Part shown: positions 17,727-26,686 of the stretch, in pieces
How the letters are laid out: every line of letters begins with the position of its first letter
Position numbering within the stretch: position 1 is the stretch's first letter
Assembly (NCBI RefSeq): GCF_000470655.1
Contig: NC_021921.1
Coordinates: 434,001-498,000 of the forward strand
Direction: 5' to 3'
Origin: Halorhabdus tiamatea SARL4B
GTDB taxonomy: Archaea; Halobacteriota; Halobacteria; Halobacteriales; Haloarculaceae
Length of the DNA: 64,000 nucleotides
The notes under the pieces: model-generated
Told to the model about the DNA's origin: nothing
Databases searched by the model: none
What the model saw: only the letters and a program-made list of their open reading frames with translations
Program-made: the position numbers and the translations under genes

Positions 17727-18278
17727 TCAGTCCTGGGGCGGCGAGACACACCGTTCGACGGCGACTTCGTCGTCGATCGGTTCGGCGGGGACGCCGGCGA
17801 CAGTCACGCCTGGGGGGACGTCCTCTAAGACGGTCGCGCCGGCCCCGACGGTCGCCTCCTCGCCGATCGTGATGTCGCCGATGAGCGAGGCCCGGACGCC
17901 GATGGTCGCGCCGTCCTCGACGGTCGGGTGGCGCTTCTTCCGGCGCATGGAGTTCCCGCCGAGCGTGACGCCGTGGTACATGAGCACGTCGTCGCCGATC
18001 TCGGCGGTCTCGCCGATCACGACGCCCATGCCGTGATCGATGAACAGCCGATCGCCGATGTCGGCCGCCGGATGGATCTCGACGCCCGTCAGAAACCGAG
18101 CGAACTGCGAGACGACGCGTGCTATCAGGTGGAGATCCCGCTCCCAGAGCACGTGCGCGAGTCGGTACAGCCAGACAGCGTGCAGTCCGGAGTAGGTCAA
18201 CAGGACTTCGGCGGTGCTTTCGGCCGCCGGGTCCTTCGCTTTGGCCGTGCGAACGTCGTCGAGTATTGCCTGGAGCAT
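17727..18278 (-). CDS. cysE: Serine O-acetyltransferase
   Basis: 183 residues. An N-terminal helical part (YSGLHAVWLYRLAHVLW) is followed by a left-handed beta-helix of hexapeptide repeats: GVEIHPAADIGDRLFIDHGMGVVIGETAEIGDDVLMYHGVTLGG, KKRHPTVEDGATIGVRASL, ending VPPGVTVAGVPAEPI. Catalytic His/Asp residues in FIDHGMGVVIGETA and the MYHGVTLG histidine are kept. It acetylates L-serine for cysteine synthesis. It is 51 bp upstream of the glycosylase gene on the same strand. Confidence 0.92.
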   Translation of the reverse strand: MLQAILDDVRTAKAKDPAAESTAEVLLTYSGLHAVWLYRLAHVLWERDLHLIARVVSQFARFLTGVEIHPAADIGDRLFIDHGMGVVIGETAEIGDDVLMYHGVTLGGNSMRRKKRHPTVEDGATIGVRASLIGDITIGEEATVGAGATVLEDVPPGVTVAGVPAEPIDDEVAVERCVSPPQD

Positions 18279-18510
18279 ACCTATCAGAGAGTGACCGGCA
18301 TACGGGTTTCAGCCCGCCCGGGCCGCGGACGAGTCAGCTGTCCCTTTTGGTCCAGTCACAGTTGAGACAGCTAGTGCGCCAACCGGCTTAAATCTATCAG
18401 AACAGGTGAGTATCTACCGGACCTCTTCGACCGCTCTACAGCCAGACACAGCCACTGGATCGGCACTGAACGGCACGACAATCAATCGAACGTGAATAAT
18501 CATCTATAAT

Positions 18511-18518
18511 TAAATTTA
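18511..18518 (+). promoter_or_regulatory. TATA box of the beta-oxidation operon
   Basis: TAAATTTA, centred about 36 bp before the ATG of the 3-hydroxyacyl-CoA dehydrogenase gene, in a strongly AT-rich tract (18490-18522) unlike the surrounding DNA. The predicted transcript would have a leader of roughly ten bases. The rest of the region 18279-18510 shows no gene or clear repeat. Confidence 0.5.
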
Positions 18519-18549
18519 TCCCTCCCTCAGTCCTACTATTGATCGACAA

Positions 18550-19710
18550 ATGACCGCAGATATTGACACGATCGCCGTACTCGGTGCGGGAACGATGGGA
18601 CACGGGATCGCCGAAGTGGCGGCACTCGCAGAATACGAAGTCAGGCTCCGGGACATCAACGAGGAACTGGTCCAGAATGGATACGACCAGATCGACTGGA
18701 GCCTCGAGAAGATGGCCGACCGGGAGTACATCACCGAGGCGGAGGCCGACGCCGCCCGCGAGCGAGTCACACCGGTCGTCCCGGTCGAGGACGCCGTCGC
18801 GGACGCCGACGTCGTGATCGAAGCCGTCCCGGAAGACATGGACATCAAGGCCGAGGTTTACGCCGAAGTCGACGCGTACGCCCCCGACCACGCGATCTAC
18901 GGGAGTAACACTTCCAGCCTCTCGATCACGGACCTCTCAGAGCTTACCGACCGTCCGAACCGGTTCTGTGGGATGCACTTTTTCAACCCGCCGGTCCGGA
19001 TGGACCTGGTCGAGGTCATCCGGGGGGCACACACCGACGACGAGATCCTGGAGACGATCGAGACACTCGCCGAAGACCTCGGGAAGACGCCGGTCCGCGT
19101 CCGCAAGGACAGACCAGGGTTCATCGTCAACCGGATTCTCATCCCGATGCTCAACGAAGCCGCCTGGCTCGTCGAGGACAACCTCGCGACCGTCGAGGAA
19201 GTCGACGCGACCGCGACCGAGTCGCTGGGACTGCCGATGGGTGCCTTCGAGTTGAGCGATCAGATCGGCAACGACGTCACGTTGCACATCCTCGAGCACT
19301 TCCAGGATGTCGTGGGCGACGCCTACGATCCCGCACCGCTACTCGAGCGAGCTGTCGCGGAGGAGCGCCTCGGCCGCAAGACCGACGAAGGGTTCTACGA
19401 CTACGACGACGGCGGTGTGGACTACGAGGCTGTCGACCCACGTACGGACGTCGAACACCGACTGCTCGCGGCCATGGCGAACGAAGTAGCCACGCTCCTG
19501 GCGGAGGACGTGGCGACGAATGAGGCCATCGACCAGGCGATGGGGCTCGGCGCTGGCTTCTCCGAGGGGCCCGTCGCCCTCTTCGAGGCAGCCGGACTGG
19601 AGACGCTGGTCGAGACGCTGGACGCAGCCCACGAGGACACGGGTGCAGAGCGATACGTCGCCGCCGAATCTCTCCGCACGGCGGCCGAAACGGGAGGGTT
19701 CGGCGCATGA
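18550..19710 (+). CDS. 3-hydroxyacyl-CoA dehydrogenase
   Basis: 386 residues. The NAD domain begins IAVLGAGTMGHGIAEVAA; SNTSSLSITDL, FCGMHFFNPPVRMDLVEVI (catalytic His) and RVRKDRPGFIVNRIL follow. The C-terminal half contains two 3HCDH C-domains (the second from about residue 295, HRLLAAMANEVATLLAEDVAT), longer than the 280-residue minimal enzyme. It oxidises 3-hydroxyacyl-CoA to 3-ketoacyl-CoA in fatty acid beta-oxidation. Overlaps the next gene by 4 bp. Confidence 0.95.
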   Translation: MTADIDTIAVLGAGTMGHGIAEVAALAEYEVRLRDINEELVQNGYDQIDWSLEKMADREYITEAEADAARERVTPVVPVEDAVADADVVIEAVPEDMDIKAEVYAEVDAYAPDHAIYGSNTSSLSITDLSELTDRPNRFCGMHFFNPPVRMDLVEVIRGAHTDDEILETIETLAEDLGKTPVRVRKDRPGFIVNRILIPMLNEAAWLVEDNLATVEEVDATATESLGLPMGAFELSDQIGNDVTLHILEHFQDVVGDAYDPAPLLERAVAEERLGRKTDEGFYDYDDGGVDYEAVDPRTDVEHRLLAAMANEVATLLAEDVATNEAIDQAMGLGAGFSEGPVALFEAAGLETLVETLDAAHEDTGAERYVAAESLRTAAETGGFGA

Positions 19711-20495
19711 GCGACGCCGACTACGAGACGCTGCTGGTCGATGTCGAGGACAGCGTCGGCCGCGTCACGATCGACCGGCCCGAACGGATGAACGCGATCA
19801 GCCCTACGCTGCTCGAGGAACTGGCCGACGCGATCGAAGGGCTCGAAGCGAACGACGACGTGCGAGCGGTCGTCCTCGCCGGCGCGGGCGACCGGGCGTT
19901 CTCGGCAGGTGCTGACCTCTCGGCGATCACCGAGGGCGATGCCGTCGACGTCGCCGAACTCTCCCAGCGGGGTCAGGAGACCTTCGCGGCCGTCAAGGAG
20001 TGTTCGATGCCGGTCCTGGCCGCGATCGACGGGTTCTGTCTCGGTGGCGGGATGGAGTTGGCGACCCATGCAGACCTCCGGATCGCGACCGAGGACGCCG
20101 TCTTCGGCCAGACTGAGCACAACCTCGGCCTGATGCCCGGCTGGGGCGGCACCCAGCGCCTCCAGCGGATCGTCGGCGAAGGGCGCGCGAAGGAGGTCAT
20201 CTTCACCGCCGATCACTTCGACGCGGCCACGATGGCCGAGTACGGCTTCCTCAACGAGGTGCTCCCGGAGAGCGAGTTCGAGGATCGCGTCGACGAACTC
20301 GCTGCCGATCTCGCTGCTGGCCCGCCGATCGCCCAGAACCTGACCAAGCGCGCGATGCACAGGGGCCAGGACGACATCGAGGCCGGTCTGGAGATCGAAT
20401 CACGGGCCTTCGGGTTGTTACGAGACACTGCTGACCTGCTGGAGGGGATCGACGCCTTCCAGGAGGACCGCGATCCGGAATTCAGCGGCGAGTGA
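19707..20495 (+). CDS. Enoyl-CoA hydratase/isomerase family protein
   Basis: 262 residues with the crotonase fold: RVTIDRPERMNAIS, GAGDRAFSAGADLSAI (oxyanion hole), AAIDGFCLGGGMELATHADLRIA, and QTEHNLGLMPGWGGTQRL containing one catalytic Glu position and the CoA-binding region. It hydrates trans-2-enoyl-CoA, the step before the dehydrogenase encoded just upstream, with which it overlaps by 4 bp. Together they form a two-gene beta-oxidation operon; substrate chain length is unknown. Confidence 0.93.
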   Translation: MSDADYETLLVDVEDSVGRVTIDRPERMNAISPTLLEELADAIEGLEANDDVRAVVLAGAGDRAFSAGADLSAITEGDAVDVAELSQRGQETFAAVKECSMPVLAAIDGFCLGGGMELATHADLRIATEDAVFGQTEHNLGLMPGWGGTQRLQRIVGEGRAKEVIFTADHFDAATMAEYGFLNEVLPESEFEDRVDELAADLAAGPPIAQNLTKRAMHRGQDDIEAGLEIESRAFGLLRDTADLLEGIDAFQEDRDPEFSGE

Positions 20496-20609
20496 CCGTC
20501 TCGTCCCCGAGCTATCCCCAGCATTGGGCACTGTCTGTCGCCGTAGCTGACCGCCAGCCACGTCGACTGGGTTGCCAATCCTTATTATTCGACCGGCCGC
20601 AGTTAACAT

Positions 20610-21038
20610 ATGGCCGTCGTCAGCGTCTCGATGCCCGACGAGTTGCTCGATCGCATCGACGAGTTCGCGTCCGAACACGGGTACACTGGCCGCAGCGAGG
20701 TCGTCCGCGAGGCTGCCCGGAACCTGATGGGCGAGTTCGAAGACCAGCGTCTCGAGGGGCGCGACCTGATCGCACTCGTGACCGTGGTGTTCAACTACGA
20801 GACGACCAGCGTCGAGCAGCGCCTGATGGCGTTGCGTCACAGCCACGACTCGCTGGTGACCGCGAACCTCCACAGTCACGTCAGCGACGCCTACTGTATG
20901 GAAGTGTTCGTTCTGGAAGGCGAACTCACAGACATCTCCGAGTTCGTCGGCCAGATCCGGGCGATCCAGGACACGCTCACGGTCGACTACTCGGTCACGC
21001 CCGTTGACAGTATCGAGCACATGATCGAGTCGGCCTGA
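20610..21038 (+). CDS. nikR: Nickel-responsive regulator NikR-type (ribbon-helix-helix + ACT)
   Basis: 142 residues, the usual NikR length. The N-terminal ribbon-helix-helix reads [37 protein letters not shown]. The C-terminal ACT-like domain keeps the metal ligands: a His in RHSHDSLV, the H-x-H of [11 protein letters not shown], and that Cys, followed by EVFVLEGE. NikR represses nickel uptake when nickel is bound. A TTATTATT box about 25 bp before the ATG gives a leaderless promoter. No nickel transporter or nickel enzyme is in the window, so its targets are elsewhere. Confidence 0.88.
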   Translation: MAVVSVSMPDELLDRIDEFASEHGYTGRSEVVREAARNLMGEFEDQRLEGRDLIALVTVVFNYETTSVEQRLMALRHSHDSLVTANLHSHVSDAYCMEVFVLEGELTDISEFVGQIRAIQDTLTVDYSVTPVDSIEHMIESA

Positions 21039-21069
21039 CGCGGCGACGACGTATCGAAGAGCACAGCAC

Positions 21070-21750
21070 TCAGTACACCCAAAGACGCTCGATCCGATCG
21101 CTGATAGCAGGGTACTCCGCCTTCAGCACCTCGGGATCGGTCTCGCCGTCGACGTTGACGACGTGGACTTCCCCACGTCGGCCGTCGTAGCGGTCCTGGA
21201 AGTCGTAGACGACACCGACGACGTCGACGGACTCGGGGATGTCCGGACTATTCTGGAGGAACTCGACCTGTCGGTCGACGTTGTACTCGACGAGGTGGTC
21301 GATTGCCCGTTCGCGCTCCAGCTCCTCGGGGAGCGCCTCGACGCCCGCCCGGAGGTGAGGCACGAGCAGCCCGACGGAGTATTCGATGCCCGGCGGTTCG
21401 GAGAGGCCGTCAGTCAGGGCGTCGTAGGTCGCGGTGACCGCGCCACAGCCGGTGTGGCCCACGATGACGGCCGTTTCGGTGCCAGTATGTTCGATCGGAT
21501 AGAGGACGTCACCCGAGACGACGGCCTCGCCGTCGACGTGCTGGATGACGCGGTTACCGATGTTGCTGACAGTAAAGAGGTGGCCCGGCCGAGCGTTCCC
21601 CCAGGCGTGATCGGCGAGGACGCGCGAGTCCGAACAGGTCACGGTGACGGCGTCCGGCCGCTGGCCGTCCTGGACGGCGTCGAACTGATCGTCGAATGCG
21701 CGCGCGTGGTCGTCGTTGCCGGCGAGCATGGACACGAAGACGTCCCGCAT
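21070..21750 (-). CDS. Beta-class carbonic anhydrase
   Basis: 226 residues. Zinc ligands and the activating dyad are present: TCSDSRVLADHAW (Cys, then the Asp-Arg pair) and GHTGCGAVTATYDAL (His-x2-Cys). The Asp-Arg pair and the length agree with beta-CAs that interconvert CO2 and bicarbonate in the cytoplasm. It lies divergent from the Lrp-type regulator and just upstream of the DabB-DabA bicarbonate accumulator, which suggests a joint role in inorganic carbon handling. Confidence 0.92.
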   Translation of the reverse strand: MRDVFVSMLAGNDDHARAFDDQFDAVQDGQRPDAVTVTCSDSRVLADHAWGNARPGHLFTVSNIGNRVIQHVDGEAVVSGDVLYPIEHTGTETAVIVGHTGCGAVTATYDALTDGLSEPPGIEYSVGLLVPHLRAGVEALPEELERERAIDHLVEYNVDRQVEFLQNSPDIPESVDVVGVVYDFQDRYDGRRGEVHVVNVDGETDPEVLKAEYPAISDRIERLWVY

Positions 21751-21936
21751 ACGCAGCCAGAACCCTGCCGATGATTTAGGCGTTGAGATTTTCCGATCGG
21801 TTCGACCGGGCCGATTCAGAATCGCTGTCCTGGGATCGAATTGGCGTGCCCGTGGGCAATCTCAGGTCGACGAGTGCCTGCGTTCGAGCAGCGATCAACG
21901 CACAAAGGTAAGTAGCTTCCTCGTGGAAACGTCCGT

Positions 21937-22422
21937 ATGGTCGAACGGGAAATCGACGACGTGGACACGGCGATTCTGTACGCGCTCCAGGAGGACGCCC
22001 GGAACCTGTCTTCGGGGGACATCGCGGAGCGAACCGGGACTTCCGACAGCACCGTTCGCAAGCGAATCCAGCGCCTCGAATCCGAGGACGTGATCAAGGA
22101 TTACAGCGCACGCGTCGATTACCAGAAGTCGGGCTACCCCCTCCGGATGTTGCTCTACTGTACCGCCTCGATCCCCGAACGCGGCGAACTCATTTCGGAC
22201 ATCCTGGCCATCGACGGTGTCGTCTCCGTCCAGGAACTCGTCACCGGCGAACAGAACTTACTCGTTACCGTGGTCGGCGAGTCCGACAGCGACATCACGC
22301 CCGTCGCCCAGGAATTGCTCGACATGGGGCTCACCGTCGCCGACGAGGTACTCGTTCGAACCCACGAAACCACCCCTTTTGGCCGGTTCGACCCTGAAAC
22401 GTCGACCGGGGACGACGCCTGA
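21937..22422 (+). CDS. Lrp/AsnC-family transcriptional regulator
   Basis: 161 residues. An AsnC-type winged helix opens the protein (DDVDTAILYALQEDARNLSSGDIAERTGTSDSTVRKRIQRLESEDVIKDY); an effector domain follows (DGVVSVQELVTGEQNLLVTVVGESDSDI) with a short acidic tail. Members sense amino acids or other small molecules and bind palindromic sites. It lies between the divergent carbonic anhydrase and the downstream dabB-dabA operon, which has palindromes in its promoter, so it is a natural candidate for their regulator; that is inference. Confidence 0.88.
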   Translation: MVEREIDDVDTAILYALQEDARNLSSGDIAERTGTSDSTVRKRIQRLESEDVIKDYSARVDYQKSGYPLRMLLYCTASIPERGELISDILAIDGVVSVQELVTGEQNLLVTVVGESDSDITPVAQELLDMGLTVADEVLVRTHETTPFGRFDPETSTGDDA

Positions 22423-22477
22423 ACGACGTCTTCGACGTCCGACTCTCGACCCCAGTCGCCCCAAAGCCCTGCTCTTG

Positions 22478-22556
22478 ATACTGCCGGCTGTACGTTCGTA
22501 CAGATATGCATCACACCGGGTGGCGAATTCCGTCAGTCTGTTACAGCCGGCAGTAT
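22478..22556. repeat. 79-bp element with perfect 15-bp terminal inverted repeats
   Basis: The arms ATACTGCCGGCTGTA (22478-22492) and TACAGCCGGCAGTAT (22542-22556) are exact reverse complements, with a 49-bp centre. The left arm overlaps a second near-palindrome CTGTACGTTCGTACAG (22488-22503). No target-site duplication flanks it. It could be a miniature transposable element, a terminator for the lrp gene that lies 56 bp upstream, or a paired binding site. Only one copy was noticed. Confidence 0.8.
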
Positions 22557-22592
22557 GAGTCGCCTGTCATCAGTTCCCGCTCGTGCGTTCAC

Positions 22593-22616
22593 ACTATAAT
22601 CATAATGTTCTATAGT
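22593..22616. promoter_or_regulatory. AT-rich dyad ACTATA-N12-TATAGT
   Basis: ACTATA (22593-22598) and TATAGT (22611-22616) form a spaced dyad in the AT-rich region upstream of dabB; ACTATA recurs at 22641-22646. A TTTTAAA tract follows directly (22616-22622) and may be a distal promoter element. The repeated half-site suggests a regulator with several contacts. Confidence 0.35.
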
Positions 22617-22626
22617 TTTAAACCCG

Positions 22627-22673
22627 GAGAACAGATTGTGACTATAACAAGATTTAATATTCAATCTGTTCTC
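22627..22673 (+). promoter_or_regulatory. Operator-like inverted repeat around the dabB promoter
   Basis: GAGAACAGATTG (22627-22638) and CAATCTGTTCTC (22662-22673) are perfect 12-bp inverted arms. The 23-bp spacer contains GATTTAATATT, a good TATA element, about 90 bp before the dabB start codon, with a GAGG ribosome-binding sequence near 22735. A regulator bound to both arms would straddle the core promoter. The neighbouring Lrp-type gene is the obvious candidate. Confidence 0.6.
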
Positions 22674-22745
22674 GTAGGGTTGTAGATGCGACCGTATCCG
22701 GACGGTGGCTGCGTTCAGTCGCCCGGGCGGTCGTGAGGGACAACG

Positions 22746-24227
22746 ATGGCAGGACGCACTTCGAAACCGACGGTCGGAGCGCTCCCGGACGCGACGGTGA
22801 AGTCTCCCGTCGTCTCCGTCGTACTGACGTGGCTCGCGTGGGCGTTGTTCGCCGCCAGCGTCGCTGCGCTGGTCACACGAGTGCGATTCGGGATAACGGG
22901 GGAGATTCCGGGCGTGGTCGCGGTCGACGGGTTGACCGTTCTACTCTGGGTAGTCGTGTCGTTCTTCAGCGGGATCGTCCACAGTTACTCGCGTCGCTAC
23001 ATGGCGGGTAGCGCTCACGAAGAGCGGTTTTTCGCCGGCGTGTTCGGATTCACGGTGATCGTGATGGCGCTGGTCGCCGCCGACCACCTCGCGCTGTTCT
23101 GGGTGCTCTGGCTCGCGATGGGGCTGGTCATGGCAGCCCTCGTCGGTATCGTCGAGGGGTGGCACCAGGCACGGGCGGCCGCCAGCGTCGCCCGCCGGTA
23201 CTTCCTCGCAAGCAGCGCGTTCCTCGGAATCGGGTTCGTGACGCTGTGGTGGGCGACCGGTGCCCAGACAGTCTCGGGCGTCGCCGCGGCTGCCGACGGG
23301 CTGGCCGGTCCAGTCTGGCTTGTGAGTGCTGGAGCCGTCGTCCTCGCGGCGATGATCCAGTCCGCCCTGCTCCCGTTTCACACCTGGCTGCTGGCCTCGA
23401 TGACTGCGCCCACGCCGGCATCGGCGCTGATGCACGCCGGGTTCGTCAACGCCGGCGGCATCCTCCTGACTCGATTCGCGCCGGTCGTCACTGGTGATCC
23501 GACGCTCATGCTCGTGATCGTCGTTCTGGGGGCGATCAGCGCGCTCGGCGGGAAGTTCCTCAAAGCCGTCCAGCCGGACGTCAAGAGCAGGCTGGCCTGT
23601 TCGACGGTCGGGCAGATGGGCTTCATGATCATGCAGGCCGGCCTCGGTTTCTTCGGGGCCGCGATCACCCACCTCGTCCTCCACGGGTTCTACAAGGCCC
23701 ATCACTTCCTGAGTGCGGGCGAAGAAGTCGAACACACCGCTCCGGGCGGCGAGTCTCGTGACCTGGGCGTCGTCGGATTCGGCATCACGCTCCTAACCGG
23801 ACTCGCCGGCGGCGCGGTGTTCGCGGTTCTGACGGGCAAAGGGCTCCATTTCGACAGCGGGCTCGTGCTCGCGCTGATCGTGACCCTCACGACACTCCAG
23901 GCGGCCCGCAGCGTCGTCGCGCGGATGTCGCTGCCGGCAGTCCTCCGGTACGGGGCGATTCCGGTCGTCTTTCTGCCGGCGATCGCTGGCTACGCCCTCG
24001 TCTACTCGGTCGTCTCGACGCTCCTCGGCGACCTTCCTGTCCTCGCGGCACCGACTGAATTGACCGTCGTCCACGGCGTCGTCGTCGCCGGATTCCTCCT
24101 CGCGTACGCTGGCGTGGAGACTGGCGTTTACAAGCGCAGCGCGCGCCTCTACGTCGCGCTCGTGAACGCGAGTCAGCCGCCGACCGACACCCTCCTGACC
24201 GACAGAGGTGACTACAATGAGCAGTGA
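22746..24227 (+). CDS. dabB: DabB-type proton-translocating membrane subunit (NuoL/MrpA-like)
   Basis: 493 residues, about 13-14 hydrophobic segments. The antiporter-like core is visible: SYSRRYMAGSAHEERFFAGVF, the HxWLLASMTAPTPASALMHAGFVNAGGILLTRF segment (the NuoL-type P-x-P-x-S-A-L-x-H-A pattern), KSRLACSTVGQMGFM and HGFYKAHHFLSAG. In established DAB systems this subunit couples ion flow to the soluble partner DabA. It is not part of a complex I or Mrp cluster here: the next gene encodes DabA and overlaps it. Confidence 0.92.
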   Translation: MAGRTSKPTVGALPDATVKSPVVSVVLTWLAWALFAASVAALVTRVRFGITGEIPGVVAVDGLTVLLWVVVSFFSGIVHSYSRRYMAGSAHEERFFAGVFGFTVIVMALVAADHLALFWVLWLAMGLVMAALVGIVEGWHQARAAASVARRYFLASSAFLGIGFVTLWWATGAQTVSGVAAAADGLAGPVWLVSAGAVVLAAMIQSALLPFHTWLLASMTAPTPASALMHAGFVNAGGILLTRFAPVVTGDPTLMLVIVVLGAISALGGKFLKAVQPDVKSRLACSTVGQMGFMIMQAGLGFFGAAITHLVLHGFYKAHHFLSAGEEVEHTAPGGESRDLGVVGFGITLLTGLAGGAVFAVLTGKGLHFDSGLVLALIVTLTTLQAARSVVARMSLPAVLRYGAIPVVFLPAIAGYALVYSVVSTLLGDLPVLAAPTELTVVHGVVVAGFLLAYAGVETGVYKRSARLYVALVNASQPPTDTLLTDRGDYNEQ

Positions 24228-26619
24228 TACCACGATCGAAGACAGCATCGACAAGGCCGCGAGTACCGTGGCTGGCGCGTGGCCGATCCACTCGTTCGTG
24301 ACGGCCAACCCCCTCTCGGGATTCGAGGACGCGCCCTTCGAGGAGGCCGTCCGACAGGCAAGCGACCTGCTGGGTGGGCGCGGGTACCCGTCCCCGGAGA
24401 CGTTCCGGTCGGCGCTTGCAGACGGGCGGATCGACCGCGAGGTCCTCGCCGCGGAACTCGCGGCGCGTGGTTACGACGCCGAGCCCGAAACGCTGCTTGC
24501 ACAGATGGACGACGATAGCGACCAGGACGGGACCGGCGCTGCCACAGCGCGTGTCGATCACGTCCTGACGAAGTGGCTGTCGGCGTTTCTCGATACGGGG
24601 CAGGCGACGTGGCCGATGCCCAACCGCGAGGACGGATTCTACGCCGCCTTCCGTCAGATGGCCGACCACGACGGACAGATCCCCGAACGCGGCATTCTCA
24701 CCGATCTTCCATCGGATCCGGTTGCAACTATCGAGACCGTTCTGGAGTCGTCGCCGGAGAGCCAGTGGGTGCCGATCCTCGAGGAACAACTGGCTGCCCT
24801 GCCCGGCTGGACCGCCCTTCTCAAGCAACGTGCCAGCGACGGGAGCGCCTGGCAGTCGAAAGCCCCGATCACGCTGACCGGCTATCTGGCGGCCCGTTTC
24901 GCACTGCTCGAGGCGTTCGACGTCGACATCCGCCCCCAGAACTCGGCCACTACGAGGACCGAGACGGCTACGGATATCGCCCCGGCGTTCCTGACCGCGT
25001 GGGAGCGCAGTTACCGGAACGAGCTCCTCGACAGTGTCGCCGCCGAAAGCGAGTCCCTCGCGGAATCCGAGCCCGCGGGTCGCCCGGACGCCCAACTGGT
25101 GTTCTGTATCGACACGCGGTCGGAGGTGATCCGCCGCCACGTCGAGGCGACCGGGGACTACGAGACCCACGGCTACGCCGGTTTCTTCGGCGTCCCGATG
25201 GAGTATCAGGCCTACGACGCCGACGTGTCGGTCGACGCCGCTCCGCCAATCGTCGATCCGGCACACCGGATCACCGAGATGCCGACCGAGGACGACGCCA
25301 GAACGAGTCACGACCGCTGGTCGGCGATCCGTGAAGCTGCCGGTGAGGCGATCGAAACGTTGACAGCGAACCCGACGACGGCCTTCGGGTTCGTCGAGCA
25401 ATCGGGCAGCGGGTACGGACTGTCGCTTGCGGCCCGGACGCTGCTCCCTCGTCGTGTTCGGGAGCTGTTGGACGCCGCAGGTGACGTGGCCCCCGAGACT
25501 CACGAGTTCAGCGAGCCACTCCTCGACCACCAGCACACCTACGCCGGCGACCTCCCGGTCGGGTTGACCCACGAGGAGAAAGTCGAGTACGCCGAGACCG
25601 CCTTCGAACTGATGGGTATCGAGGCGTTCGGCCGCCTCGTCGTCTTCGTCGGGCACGCGAGCGAGACGACGAACAACCCCTTCGATTCGAGCCTGGATTG
25701 TGGGGCCTGTGCCGGCAATCCCGGTGGCCCGAACGCGCGCGTCCTCGCGGCCATCTGCAACGACCCAGCAGTCCAGACGGCGCTGGCCGACCGCGGTATC
25801 GACGTCCCCGGCGACACCGTCTTCCTCGCCGGCGAACACAACACGACGACTGACGAGGTCGAACTCTTCGACGACGAGGTTCCCGAGAGTCACGCCGAGG
25901 ACCTCGAGAAGCTCCGTGCGGACCTCTCGGTGGCTCGGGAGAACGCCGCTGGCGAACGTGCCGCGGCGATGAAGACAGACGACTCGGCAGGCGTCCGGGA
26001 GATCGAACGTCGCGCTGGCGACTGGGCCGAGACGCGCCCGGAGTGGGGGCTGGCCGGTAACGCCGGGTTCGTGATCGGGCCTCGTGAGTTGACGAGCGAT
26101 CTCGATCTCGATGGACGCGCGTTCCTCCACTCCTACGACCACACGACCGACCCCGACGGCGACGCGCTGGCGGCGATCTTCACGGGCCCGCTGGTCGTCA
26201 CACAGTGGATCAACGCCCAGTACTACTTCTCGACGGTCGACACCGCTGTCTACGGCAGTGGGTCGAAGATCACACAGAATCCGGTCGGCAACGTCGGCGT
26301 CTACCAGGGCAACGGTGGCGACCTGATGACCGGGCTCCCGTTGCAGTCGCTGAAAGCGAGCGTCGACCGGCCCCACCACCAGCCGCTGCGGCTCTCGGTC
26401 GCCGTTCACGCGCCCGTCGAGCGTGTCACCGACGTGCTGGCCGAGAACCCGGCGGTGACCGAACTGCTCGACAACGATTGGCTCTCGCTGTCGGTCGTCG
26501 ACCCCACGCAGGACCATCGCCGCTTCCACTACGAGGAGCACCGCGAGTGGAGCGCGGTCCCGGAGCGTGCCGAAGCGACTGCCGGCGCTCCCAACGCGCC
26601 CGCCGTCGCGGACGACTGA
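24217..26619 (+). CDS. dabA: DabA-type inorganic carbon accumulation protein (DUF2309)
   Basis: About 800 residues. The zinc site of the beta-carbonic-anhydrase-like core is intact: LVFCIDTRSEVIRRHVE (Cys and Asp), then FVGHASETTNNPFDSSLDCGACAGNPGG (His and Cys). The N-terminus has HSFVTANPLSGFEDAPFE, typical of DUF2309. With DabB it forms the DAB complex, which hydrates CO2 vectorially and accumulates bicarbonate. The ATG at 24217 is chosen because GAGGTGA stands 6-7 bases upstream; it overlaps dabB by 11 bp. The GTG at 24208 is less likely. Confidence 0.93.
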   Translation: MSSDTTIEDSIDKAASTVAGAWPIHSFVTANPLSGFEDAPFEEAVRQASDLLGGRGYPSPETFRSALADGRIDREVLAAELAARGYDAEPETLLAQMDDDSDQDGTGAATARVDHVLTKWLSAFLDTGQATWPMPNREDGFYAAFRQMADHDGQIPERGILTDLPSDPVATIETVLESSPESQWVPILEEQLAALPGWTALLKQRASDGSAWQSKAPITLTGYLAARFALLEAFDVDIRPQNSATTRTETATDIAPAFLTAWERSYRNELLDSVAAESESLAESEPAGRPDAQLVFCIDTRSEVIRRHVEATGDYETHGYAGFFGVPMEYQAYDADVSVDAAPPIVDPAHRITEMPTEDDARTSHDRWSAIREAAGEAIETLTANPTTAFGFVEQSGSGYGLSLAARTLLPRRVRELLDAAGDVAPETHEFSEPLLDHQHTYAGDLPVGLTHEEKVEYAETAFELMGIEAFGRLVVFVGHASETTNNPFDSSLDCGACAGNPGGPNARVLAAICNDPAVQTALADRGIDVPGDTVFLAGEHNTTTDEVELFDDEVPESHAEDLEKLRADLSVARENAAGERAAAMKTDDSAGVREIERRAGDWAETRPEWGLAGNAGFVIGPRELTSDLDLDGRAFLHSYDHTTDPDGDALAAIFTGPLVVTQWINAQYYFSTVDTAVYGSGSKITQNPVGNVGVYQGNGGDLMTGLPLQSLKASVDRPHHQPLRLSVAVHAPVERVTDVLAENPAVTELLDNDWLSLSVVDPTQDHRRFHYEEHREWSAVPERAEATAGAPNAPAVADD

Positions 26620-26686
26620 GAGCCGGCCCCCTGCTGCTCGCGGTCGGGGCGCGCCTTTCAATACCAGTGGCCACCAAGCCGACGAC

